A DNA stretch of 36,191 bases from an uncultured Bacteroidota bacterium (GTDB taxonomy: Bacteria > Bacteroidota > Bacteroidia > Chitinophagales > Chitinophagaceae), in contig CAINUN010000025.1 in the NCBI GenBank assembly GCA_903853805.1, positions 1 through 36,191 on the forward strand, in the 5' to 3' direction. Position 1 is the first letter of the stretch, and each line of letters starts with the position of its first letter. This document shows positions 7,704 through 14,620 of the stretch, piece after piece. The position numbers and the translations under genes were made by a program. A model generated the notes under the pieces. That model did not search any database, was not told the origin of the DNA, and was given only the letters and a program-made list of their open reading frames with translations.

Positions 7704-10700
7704 TTAATACCCAAATAATGAAAAAAATTCCGAAGGCAACTTCAACCAGTTAAAATGATTCAGTTCAATACTGAAGCTAACATTGTCAAACACACTTGTT
7801 TTCCCTGAGATGTTCTTTTGATAATCTGCAAAATCACGACTCTTAAAGAATGGAAAATAGATTTTCACCACATTCTTCAACGAAAACAAAACACCACCGT
7901 CATACAACAAACCATTGCCACTTGGATTCAGCGTTTTCGCATTCGAGAAACTACCCGCATCAAGGAAAACTCTAAAAGGCAATTTAATCGGTAAGTCCGA
8001 TTCAAGGTTTATTGCAAACAGAAAATCATCTGTTCTTCCAATTGGAGTAGAATACAACAAGGTAGGTATTTTAAAACCTCCCTCGCGCTGTGCAATTTGA
8101 TTCGAGCCAAATCCTGTTTGTTCATTTCTTCCTAAAAACGGTTCGTCATACAAATAGTCATTCACTCCTGTTGAAGTAGTGTTGAACCAATACCTACTGT
8201 TATCATCGTCATTAAGATTGAAGAACTTCCCAGCAAACCCACGAACATAAAGCGCTTTGTTTTTCATGTTGAAATCGAGCCTTATGTTTCCTTCTAAACT
8301 CATCTTCAAGAATGATTTTCCAACTTGTGCCTCCATAAAATAGTTGTATGGATTGAAAGGTTTTTTATCGCTGAAATCATACCTCACCAAACCATAAAAT
8401 TCATGTTTCCCATGTGATACATACGGTTTGTATAAACTGTCAATAACATCAAAAGGGTATTTAAAATGTTGTTCGTGGATATAATATCCCTTTAAAAGTA
8501 GTGTTCGTTGAACAGTGCTTTTTGCTTCATTTTCTTTGAAAGTAAAAAGTAGGGAAGGCGCCAACTTTCTAAATCTTGTAGCCAATTTTGAGGAAGCAAA
8601 TAATGTACTATCCGTATTGTAGCCTTCATTCAAAACGCCATTATGAAAACTCTTAAAATCGGCTTGTAAAAGAATGTTCTTGAACAAGCCATTTTGCGGA
8701 TAAAAATCATAGCCAACTCTTCCTGCATAGTTAATACTCTTTGTTGCACTGCTTGAAAATGCACCAACGATGAATTTGAGTTTCGTTTCGGGCCAAGTAA
8801 GATTGTGCATTAATATTCCCGGTTGAAACTTGTCGTAATAATTGTAAGTGAAAGCAGGTGCTACAAACAGTTTGTATTTCCTACCCGTTGTTACACCAGC
8901 AAATAAACCCACCTTCAATCCAGTACGATGAAAGAGTCCGTTGCGTTGATAATAGTTATTCGTTGTTCTTCCATCAGGAATGAAATTGGCAATACGAATA
9001 CTTGTCCAGTCTTTGCAAGAATCGGGTAAATGAATTATTTGTATTTCTTTAGTTGAAGCAACTGTATCATTCAACAGCATGTTAGGTGTTTCGGTATGAA
9101 TCAAACTTTCATGACGATACACTTGTAAAGCACTTGGAAGAATCGCAATGCCCGATTTGTTTATAATAGTTACATCCACACCATCTTTGTTTGTCTTTAC
9201 TTTCTTGATGGCGAAATCATACATCCTATCCGATTTCAAAGTTTCAAAAAACCAATCCACAGGTTTAGCCGTATTTCTTTTAAGAATGTCTTTGAAGTCT
9301 TCAGGATAAGGATGCTTGAATTTCCAAGTGTAGAAATAATCATGCATTGCTGCTTCAAAATCTTTCTCGCCTAAATAGTTTTTCAACCAATTCATTAAGG
9401 AAGCTGTTTTATAATAAACATCCATCCCGTAATTCAATTCCTTAAACATCGAAGAGGTTTGTTCAATAGGCATGTCTTGACCCGATGCTTGCAATTGACC
9501 TGCAATAGTATTTTCATTCAGACTTATGCTCACACCCTTTGTCTTTGTGCTATCATTCTTTGCTGTGTCATTCAATACTTTGCTTGTCTGTTGTTCAAAA
9601 AAAGTATTCATCCCTTCATCCATCCATGCATGGTCGCGCTCATTACTAGCAAGCATTCCATAAAACCAATTGTGCCCAGCTTCATGAATAATAGTGGTTT
9701 GGTCGCCGCCAAATTGTTTGTCAATAACAGTAATTGTAGGGTATTCCATGCCACCACCTGCGTGCATATCTCCTTGCACTGCTTTGATGGTTTTGTAAGG
9801 ATAATTACCCACCATTTTTCCATAGTATTTCAAGGTTGCTTTCAAGTATTCATTGCCCTTTGACCAACTCTTTTTATAGGAAGGAAGAAAGGCAGTATAT
9901 GTCATTACTTTATTGCCTTCTTCAGTAGTTGCAGAGTCTTTTCTAACAATAAAACGCTTATCGGCAAACCATGCAAAATCATGGATATTATGCTCCGTAA
10001 ATCGCACCGTTTTCATTTGTTTGGAAGAAGGCGGAATACTGTCTTTAACTTTCCAATGAGCTTTGATGGAGTCTACATTTAAAGCAGCAAGGCTATCCAT
10101 CCAAAGGGTTTCACTTGCAGTTATGCAATTGCCTGTTGCGAGTAAAACATAATTATTGGGAAGGGTAATGCTCACATCATAACTCCCAATTTCGCTATAA
10201 AATTCTCCAAGGTCGAGGTAGGGAATAGGATGCCAACCTTTGCGGTCATACACAGCAGGCTTTGGAAACCATTGCGAAATAAAATAAGCTTGCTTGGTAT
10301 GTCCTAATCTTGAAAACACTATGGGAATCTTCACACGAAAAGGCGTTGTAATATTCATGCTTGCACCGGGAGCAAGTGGTTTGGGTAAGTCAATCTTTGC
10401 AATATCGGGTGTTGCATAGTCGCTTTCATAACTCACTTCTTCTTCGTCAATCTTAAAACTCAAGCTATCTATGAATCCTCTATCATCCTCTTTAGCATAA
10501 TAAAAATCCTTTTTGCCATTGGCATATTGTTGCTCGGCAAACGGCGTATGGTCGTGCTTGTAAGCATTGGGCCAAAGATGAATGTATATCGTGCGAAGCG
10601 TGTCGGTAGAATTGTTTTTATACGAAAACTCTTCAAAGCCAAGTAGCAGGTTTTTCTTGTCGTCAAGTGTTACTGAAATCTTAGTATTGACATCTTGCTG

Positions 10701-10778
10701 AAAATAGTTTTGTGCAGTTGCAGATAGTCCACAAAACAGAATAGAGAATAGCAGTAAAGTTGGTTTATTGAGCATCAT
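7704..10778 (-). CDS. Secreted M1 zinc metallopeptidase with C-terminal barrel-like region
   Basis: The 1024-residue protein starts with a signal peptide ending LSATAQ. The M1 gluzincin core is intact: the substrate-binding motif GGGMEYPT (about 341-348), HEAGH at 365-369 and the third zinc ligand Glu388 in WMDEG, exactly 18 residues after the second His. M1 enzymes remove N-terminal residues from peptides. The last ~390 residues are unlike an aminopeptidase. They consist of alternating aromatic/polar strands, glycine turns, segments such as PFRVFLDAG, and an aromatic C-terminus (FSLFGY), which together resemble an outer-membrane beta-barrel. I infer a surface or periplasm-facing peptidase tethered by its own barrel. 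The queuosine-precursor transporter gene ends 17 bp upstream on the same strand. Confidence 0.88.
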   Translation of the reverse strand: MMLNKPTLLLFSILFCGLSATAQNYFQQDVNTKISVTLDDKKNLLLGFEEFSYKNNSTDTLRTIYIHLWPNAYKHDHTPFAEQQYANGKKDFYYAKEDDRGFIDSLSFKIDEEEVSYESDYATPDIAKIDLPKPLAPGASMNITTPFRVKIPIVFSRLGHTKQAYFISQWFPKPAVYDRKGWHPIPYLDLGEFYSEIGSYDVSITLPNNYVLLATGNCITASETLWMDSLAALNVDSIKAHWKVKDSIPPSSKQMKTVRFTEHNIHDFAWFADKRFIVRKDSATTEEGNKVMTYTAFLPSYKKSWSKGNEYLKATLKYYGKMVGNYPYKTIKAVQGDMHAGGGMEYPTITVIDKQFGGDQTTIIHEAGHNWFYGMLASNERDHAWMDEGMNTFFEQQTSKVLNDTAKNDSTKTKGVSISLNENTIAGQLQASGQDMPIEQTSSMFKELNYGMDVYYKTASLMNWLKNYLGEKDFEAAMHDYFYTWKFKHPYPEDFKDILKRNTAKPVDWFFETLKSDRMYDFAIKKVKTNKDGVDVTIINKSGIAILPSALQVYRHESLIHTETPNMLLNDTVASTKEIQIIHLPDSCKDWTSIRIANFIPDGRTTNNYYQRNGLFHRTGLKVGLFAGVTTGRKYKLFVAPAFTYNYYDKFQPGILMHNLTWPETKLKFIVGAFSSSATKSINYAGRVGYDFYPQNGLFKNILLQADFKSFHNGVLNEGYNTDSTLFASSKLATRFRKLAPSLLFTFKENEAKSTVQRTLLLKGYYIHEQHFKYPFDVIDSLYKPYVSHGKHEFYGLVRYDFSDKKPFNPYNYFMEAQVGKSFLKMSLEGNIRLDFNMKNKALYVRGFAGKFFNLNDDDNSRYWFNTTSTGVNDYLYDEPFLGRNEQTGFGSNQIAQREGGFKIPTLLYSTPIGRTDDFLFAINLESDLPIKLPFRVFLDAGSFSNAKTLNPSGNGLLYDGGVLFSLKNVVKIYFPFFKSRDFADYQKNISGKTSVFDNVSFSIELNHFNWLKLPSEFFSLFGY

Positions 10779-10795
10779 TTTTTCTTCTTTAAATG

Positions 10796-11578
10796 TTAGC
10801 CTTCATTGGTCATTGCTGCTTCTTTCATTTTAGCAGTAAGCTGTTTGCCAAGGTATTTTTCAATACCTTTTTCTATCAAATAAATTACGGGTGTCAACAC
10901 CAATGCCATCACAAATTTGTAAGAATAATTCACCAAGCAAATGGCGATGACACGTTGATAACTCCAACCTTGTCCTAACTTAAAAGCGATGAACAACACC
11001 ACAAAACTATCAATGAGTTGAGATACAACAGTGGAACCTGTGGCTCGTAACCAAACCATTTTTTCTCCAGTTACTTTCTTGATTTTATGAAACACCCATG
11101 CATCTAGCAATTGACTAATCATAAATGCAAAAAGGCTTCCCACAATTATCCACATGCCTTGACCAAATATGCCATTGAAAGCGTCTTGCATATTGGGTAT
11201 TCCTTGGGCTTTATGACTGCCCAACCAAAAGCCTTCATCTGCCGGCACATGAATGGCAACCATGAACATGAGAAAGGCATAACTAATCAAAGCAACGGCT
11301 ACTAATGAAATTTGACGAACAGCTTTGGGTCCATAATATTCATTCACGATGTCGGTCATTACAAACTCGAGGGGCCAAAGCAATACGCCTGCTGTAAGCG
11401 TGTAGGTAAGCCCTTGCTCGCCAAGCAATGAAAAAGGAATGGGCACATGACCCAACAACCTTTCGAGACTAAATAATTTACCACCAATACACTCGGCAAT
11501 GAGGGCATTGGCAACAAAAAAAGAAGTGAGGAAAACAAAAAGCTTGGTTGGCTTATCGCTGAGAATTTTGTGGATCAT
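10796..11578 (-). CDS. Queuosine precursor transporter (YhhQ / VUT family)
   Basis: This is a 260-residue polytopic membrane protein with about six hydrophobic segments. Family features include the AECIGGKLF segment in the first helix region, the WPLEFVMTDIVNEYYG segment and the late DSFVVLFIAF helix. Family members import preQ0/preQ1 precursors for queuosine, a modified base of tRNA. The ATG at 11578 has a perfect TATCTTTG -7 element only 4 bp upstream, which would give a very short or leaderless mRNA unless the true start is later. The M1 peptidase follows after 17 bp, so the two are probably co-transcribed, with no obvious functional link. Confidence 0.9.
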   Translation of the reverse strand: MIHKILSDKPTKLFVFLTSFFVANALIAECIGGKLFSLERLLGHVPIPFSLLGEQGLTYTLTAGVLLWPLEFVMTDIVNEYYGPKAVRQISLVAVALISYAFLMFMVAIHVPADEGFWLGSHKAQGIPNMQDAFNGIFGQGMWIIVGSLFAFMISQLLDAWVFHKIKKVTGEKMVWLRATGSTVVSQLIDSFVVLFIAFKLGQGWSYQRVIAICLVNYSYKFVMALVLTPVIYLIEKGIEKYLGKQLTAKMKEAAMTNEG

Positions 11579-11582
11579 GTTT

Positions 11583-11590
11583 CAAAGATA
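11583..11590 (-). promoter_or_regulatory. -7 element before the queuosine precursor transporter
   Basis: TATCTTTG on the minus strand is a perfect Bacteroidota -7 box, with a T-rich TTTT about 17 bp upstream. It ends 4 bp before the annotated ATG, implying a leaderless transcript if it is real. Confidence 0.45.
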
Positions 11591-11720
11591 AGGTGGGATG
11601 ATTAGCGAAAATGTGTTCCTATTGATGCTCGTTGAAATTTGCCAATAAGAAAATTAAATGACACACTAAGCACAATAGGTTTTTATTGTAGAGAAGCAAT
11701 GACGTAATGTCGTAAAGAGG

Positions 11721-11815
11721 TCTTTGTGTTTTTTTGTTCCTACGGTTTTTCGAAAAACACAGACAAAAGAACACGCAATAACAAGTTTTGTTGGTGATAA
11801 CAGCAACAAGGGCGG
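11721..11815. repeat. Dispersed repeat family C, copy 1
   Basis: The left half (TTTTTTTGTTCCTACGGTTTT then a GAAAAA segment, containing the palindrome GTTTTTCGAAAAAC at 11745-11758) is shared with copy 2. The right half (AACAAGTTTTGTTGGTGAT then CAACAAGGGCG) is shared with copy 3. It marks the left border of the accessory island, just before the MNT-HEPN module. Confidence 0.75.
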
Positions 11816-11834
11816 AAATTGATACATCTTCTCT

Positions 11835-11842
11835 TATTTTTG
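11835..11842 (+). promoter_or_regulatory. -7 element of the MNT-HEPN operon
   Basis: TATTTTTG matches TAnnTTTG perfectly and ends 18 bp before the MNT start. A TTG lies 13 bp upstream, closer than the usual spacing, so the -33 element is uncertain. Confidence 0.45.
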
Positions 11843-11860
11843 CAATATCTCTCATATTCT

Positions 11861-12175
11861 ATGTCTTTAAATGGTATTCAAATACTCAATTCATCTTTGC
11901 CACAAATAAAAACTGTTTGTGAGCAACACCATGTAAAGCAATTATTTGTTTTTGGAAGTGCTTGTACGCCCGATTTCAAACCAACTAGCGATATTGATTT
12001 CATTGTTTCTTTCAGAGATAGGTATTTTGATGGGTACTTGAATAATTTCATTTCATTAAAAGACCAACTTGAAAACCTACTGGGTAGAAAAACCGATATT
12101 ATTACCGAACAAGCCATCACTAATCCTGTTTTTTTAGCTTCTCTGAACCAAACCAAACAGATAGTTTATGGATAA
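11861..12175 (+). CDS. MNT-domain nucleotidyltransferase antitoxin (MntA-like)
   Basis: The ATG at 11861 gives 104 residues. The minimal nucleotidyltransferase signature is exact: Gly32-Ser33, ten residues, then Asp44-Ile45-Asp46 (SDIDFIV). In characterised MntA-HepT systems this enzyme adds AMP groups to a tyrosine of the HEPN ribonuclease and so disarms it. The gene overlaps the HEPN gene by 8 bp, the usual order and coupling for this toxin-antitoxin type. The longer frame adds 14 hydrophobic residues and runs through the -7 element, so I reject it. Confidence 0.9.
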   Translation: MSLNGIQILNSSLPQIKTVCEQHHVKQLFVFGSACTPDFKPTSDIDFIVSFRDRYFDGYLNNFISLKDQLENLLGRKTDIITEQAITNPVFLASLNQTKQIVYG

Positions 12176-12506
12176 CAGAGTGAAGAAATGGCTGATGGAT
12201 ATTTTGGTTTCCATTAATGATATCCATGAATTTATTGGCAACCAAAAGGACTTCTCTTCGTACGAAAAAAATAAAATGTTGAAACGTGCGGTGGAAAGAG
12301 AATTGGAAATTATTGGCGAAGCAGCCAATAGAATAAAAAAAGCAAACAGCTCCATTGAATTAACCTTTGCTGATAAAATAATTGGGTTAAGAAACAAAGT
12401 GGCACATGAATATGATGTTATTGACGATGCCATCATTTGGGATGTTGTGCATTTGTTCCTGCCAGGATTAAAGGAAGAAGTTGACTTTTATTTTAACCAA
12501 GAATAA
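12168..12506 (+). CDS. HEPN-domain ribonuclease toxin (HepT-like, DUF86)
   Basis: This 112-residue helical protein carries the HEPN RNase motif R-x4-H at Arg75-His80 (RNKVAHEY), with Tyr82 two residues later. That Tyr is the residue AMPylated in studied HepT proteins. The N-terminal segment (DILVSINDIHEFIG) and the central ERELEIIGEAANRI helix are typical of DUF86. It overlaps the MNT antitoxin gene and is followed within 7 bp by repeat A copy 1, whose hairpin may end the transcript. All key residues are present, so the pair looks functional. Confidence 0.92.
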   Translation: MDNRVKKWLMDILVSINDIHEFIGNQKDFSSYEKNKMLKRAVERELEIIGEAANRIKKANSSIELTFADKIIGLRNKVAHEYDVIDDAIIWDVVHLFLPGLKEEVDFYFNQE

Positions 12507-12512
12507 CCTCTT

Positions 12513-12549
12513 CCCCCCCAACAACAAAGTCCCGCATTGCGAGGCTTTG
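12513..12549. repeat. Dispersed hairpin repeat family A, copy 1
   Basis: A run of C followed by CAACAACAAAGTCC, then CGCATTGCGAGGCTTTG. The stem is AAAG-CC/GG-CTTT with an inner CGC-ATT-GCG. The following TTTTTTGTTGTTG extends the pairing with CAACAACAAA. It lies after the HEPN gene and runs directly into repeat C copy 2. It may serve as a terminator. Confidence 0.85.
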
Positions 12550-12560
12550 TATATTTTTTG

Positions 12561-12668
12561 TTGTTGTGTTTTTTTGTTCCTACGGTTTTATGAAAAAACA
12601 AAGACACAAAAACGCGCAAGAACAAGTTTTTTCTTACTGCGGCTATGCGAAGGAAAGAGGACATTGCT
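12561..12668. repeat. Dispersed repeat family C, copy 2
   Basis: It shares its left part (TGTTTTTTTGTTCCTACGG) with copy 1 and its right part (CTGCGGCTATGCGAAGG then GAGGACAT) with copy 3, so the family is modular. It is joined to repeat A copy 1 on its left and precedes the broken DUF4160 gene. Confidence 0.75.
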
Positions 12669-12721
12669 CCGTATGAGAACTATGTTTTAAGAAGTTTATA
12701 TTTGCCCTGTAATTCATCAAC

Positions 12722-12982
12722 ATGCCAGAAATAAGTCGTTTTTTTGGAATTATTATTAGAATGTATTTTGGCGATCATAACCCGCCTCATTTTCATGCTA
12801 TCTATCAAGAACACACAGCTGAATATGATATTCATACTCTTGAAGTGATTGAAGGCAAACTACCCAACAGAGCGCATTCCTTGGTGTTGGAATGGGCTTC
12901 TTAACATAGGAATGAATTGATTGAAGATTGGAAACTTGCTATTGCTAAAGAAGAAATAAAACCTATTGAACCCCTGCAATGA
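12722..12982 (+). pseudogene. DUF4160 protein interrupted by an in-frame stop
   Basis: Sixty residues, MPEISRFFGIIIRMYFGDHN onward to LVLEWAS, match DUF4160, including the conserved DHNPPHFHA. A TAA at 12902-12904 then stops the frame. Reading continues in the same frame for 25 more codons (HRNELIEDWKLAIAKEEIKP and on to a TGA at 12980), and this is exactly the family's normal C-terminus. A single change, such as TTA to TAA, explains it. A sequencing error or readthrough are alternatives. The partner DUF2442 gene starts 10 bp after the full-length stop and is intact. An intact homologous pair lies at 17.9-18.3 kb. Confidence 0.85.
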
Positions 12983-12992
12983 ACGCAACAAA

Positions 12993-13217
12993 ATGAACAA
13001 GATTATTGAACTCAAATATGTAGATGGCTACCGGTTGTGGATGCAGTTTAATGATGGAGCATCAAAAGCTATTGATTTTACTAGTTTTATTGGTGAAGGC
13101 ATTAGCAAACCTTTGTTAGACTACGATTATTTTAAACAAGCTGCTATTGACAATGGCGGTGGCATAGAATGGCCAAATGGTTTTGACTTTTGCCCCAATT
13201 ATTTGAAAGGTATATAA
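12993..13217 (+). CDS. DUF2442 protein
   Basis: I choose the ATG at 12993 (74 residues); a longer frame adds nine residues unlike the family. The DUF2442 pattern is clear: GYRLWMQFNDG, a segment SFIGEGISKPLLDYDYFKQ, and GGIEWPNGFDFCPNYL at the end. DUF4160-DUF2442 pairs recur in many bacteria and resemble toxin-antitoxin modules by size and organisation, but I know of no demonstrated biochemical function. Its DUF4160 partner just upstream is interrupted. Repeat A copy 2 begins 2 bp after the stop codon. Confidence 0.85.
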   Translation: MNKIIELKYVDGYRLWMQFNDGASKAIDFTSFIGEGISKPLLDYDYFKQAAIDNGGGIEWPNGFDFCPNYLKGI

Positions 13218-13219
13218 CT

Positions 13220-13255
13220 CCCCCCAACAACAAAGCCCCGCATTGCGAGGCTTTT
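13220..13255. repeat. Dispersed hairpin repeat family A, copy 2
   Basis: C-run, CAACAACAAAGCC, then CGCATTGCGAGGCTTTT followed by ATTTTATT. It lies between convergent genes (DUF2442 on plus, PIN toxin on minus) and could be a bidirectional terminator for both. It is in the same orientation as the other three copies. Confidence 0.88.
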
Positions 13256-13258
13256 ATT

Positions 13259-13630
13259 TTATTGTTCGTAAAGAATAATGTTCAATTCTGTTAGGCTTTT
13301 TAGTTGCTTATCGGCTGTGAGTAAAGGATGACCCAATGAAATTGCTGTGGCAGCTATGATGCTATCGGGCAGCTTGAATCCATACTTTTTTCTGACTGTA
13401 ATGGCTGTTTCTTTTATGGTTTCGGAGATGTTGATAATGCGCAATTCGGATAGGAACAATTGTATCTGCTTTTGTTCTTTCACCGATATTTTTTGGTAGC
13501 ACAACAATTCCATTTCGGTGATGATGGAGATAAAAAGATTTTTCTCAAAAAGGAATTCTGCTAGGGTTTCATCCCCATTCAGCAGGTATAGAATAGTGTT
13601 GGTGTCAAGCACCAAATTATCGCCACTCAT
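13259..13630 (-). CDS. PIN-domain ribonuclease toxin (VapC-like)
   Basis: This 123-residue PIN protein has its four acidic metal-binding positions: Asp9 (VLDTNT), the Glu in ITEMELL, the Asp in KLPDSIIAATA and the Asp in LLTADKQ. VapC toxins cleave tRNA or rRNA at specific sites, but the target cannot be read from the sequence. The ATG overlaps the end of the small antitoxin gene by 14 bp, which is classic translational coupling. Its stop lies 4 bp from repeat A copy 2. Confidence 0.92.
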   Translation of the reverse strand: MSGDNLVLDTNTILYLLNGDETLAEFLFEKNLFISIITEMELLCYQKISVKEQKQIQLFLSELRIINISETIKETAITVRKKYGFKLPDSIIAATAISLGHPLLTADKQLKSLTELNIILYEQ

Positions 13631-13781
13631 CGCGCATTTGTTTTTGAATGGCTATGGGTTCTTCTTTTAGCTTAATGGCGCCACAATATTTTTTGGTGTT
13701 CACACCGCTTTTTTGAGGCATTTTAAGCGAAAGGTTTTCCATTTCCTTTTTGCTCGCCCCGTTTTTCAATACTAATACCAT
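13617..13781 (-). CDS. Small VapB-like antitoxin
   Basis: A 54-residue frame starting at the ATG at 13781 reads MVLVLKNGASKKEMENLSLK and continues through TKKYCGAIKLKEEPIAIQKQ to MRDEWR. The MxLxKxGASKKE start, KYCGxIKLKEDP-like core and MRDEW end match small antitoxins that precede PIN toxins in Bacteroidota. It ends 14 bp inside the VapC-like gene on the same strand. Such antitoxins bind the toxin and repress their own operon, which I infer from family behaviour. Confidence 0.88.
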   Translation of the reverse strand: MVLVLKNGASKKEMENLSLKMPQKSGVNTKKYCGAIKLKEEPIAIQKQMRDEWR

Positions 13782-13813
13782 AACGTAAAGCTACAATTCT
13801 TGAATTTATTTTC

Positions 13814-13846
13814 AAAAAACAACAAAGCCCCGCATGGCGAGGCTTA
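13814..13846. repeat. Dispersed hairpin repeat family A, copy 3
   Basis: AAAAAACAACAAAGCCCC, then GCATGGCGAGGCTT. This copy is slightly degenerate, with a shorter C-run and GCATGGCG instead of GCATTGCG. It lies upstream of the VapBC-like operon and is followed 20 bp later by repeat C copy 3. Confidence 0.8.
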
Positions 13847-13867
13847 TATTTCCTGAATAACCTTTCT

Positions 13868-13957
13868 GTTTTTCTTGCTGCGGCTATGAGAATGTAGGAG
13901 GACATAGTAACACCCCACAACAAGTTTTGTTGGTGATGACAACAACAAGGGCGAAAA
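13868..13957. repeat. Dispersed repeat family C, copy 3
   Basis: The left part (TTTTTCTTGCTGCGGCTATG then GGAGGACAT) matches copy 2. The right part (CAACAAGTTTTGTTGGTGATG then CAACAACAAGGGCG) matches copy 1. As at copies 1 of A and 2 of C, the A and C repeats lie together. Confidence 0.75.
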
Positions 13958-13992
13958 ATCTAACTAATATGGCTTTTACTCTTTATTTTGGG

Positions 13993-14454
13993 TTAATGAG
14001 ATGGTTTAAGTACCAAATAATTGTTTGATGAAGGAATTGTGTCAGGGAAATGTCGGTCTATATAATATAATGCACTTTTACAACCATATTCTTTTGCCTT
14101 TAAAAGATAATAAATTCCAATAGCATAAGTTGTACTATCTTTTGACTTTAAATTTTCTGGCAAATAATCTTCATGGTTAATAAAATAACATTGCAAGCAA
14201 GCGTTTGAATAATGGTATTTATTACACATTAATTGTGAATAATAAAGTAAGTCCCAAGGGCGTATTGAATAAACAGTATATTTTAATGATAGTTCATTAT
14301 ATGCATTAGTGTCTCCAGCAGTTAGTACTTTGATTTTGAAATCGTACAAATCTGTATTATCAATTTGATTTGTTGGTGATTTCTTCTTTTTTTTAGAAAG
14401 ATTACTACATGCTAAAAGCATCATTAAAAGTATAGTTATAGTTGCATATTTCAT
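13993..14454 (-). CDS. Small predicted lipoprotein, function unknown
   Basis: The 153-residue protein begins with a lipoprotein signal (MKYATITILLMMLLACSN, lipidation at the Cys of LLAC) and a Lys-rich stretch after it. The rest is Tyr- and Cys-rich, with segments (AYNELSLKYTVYSI, LLKAKEYGCKSALYYIDRHF) that look like helical pairs of a Sel1 or tetratricopeptide-type protein, but I cannot assign a family. It is AT-rich, unlike the GC-rich gene to its right, and sits alone between A/C repeats. Confidence 0.7.
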   Translation of the reverse strand: MKYATITILLMMLLACSNLSKKKKKSPTNQIDNTDLYDFKIKVLTAGDTNAYNELSLKYTVYSIRPWDLLYYSQLMCNKYHYSNACLQCYFINHEDYLPENLKSKDSTTYAIGIYYLLKAKEYGCKSALYYIDRHFPDTIPSSNNYLVLKPSH

Positions 14455-14550
14455 TGAGAAAATGATTAGTTAATTCATTCATGAGTTCTTTTTAATAGTA
14501 TGTATTGTGGCTTTTTTTGGTCATTCATTTCCCCCGCAATTTACACCTCT

Positions 14551-14588
14551 CCCCCCAACAACAAAGCCCCGCATTGCGAGGCTTTTAT
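14551..14588. repeat. Dispersed hairpin repeat family A, copy 4
   Basis: CCCCCCAACAACAAAGCC, then CGCATTGCGAGGCTTTTAT, nearly identical to copy 2. It separates the small lipoprotein gene from the 3' end of the unknown gene at 14621. Confidence 0.88.
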
Positions 14589-14620
14589 AAATAATTCCAA
14601 ATTCCAAATCCTAATCACCC

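Noticed and set aside
11619-11855. Open frame on the minus strand in the repeat C copy 1 region
   Set aside because: It lies in repeat sequence, overlaps the MNT promoter and has no coding character or family match.
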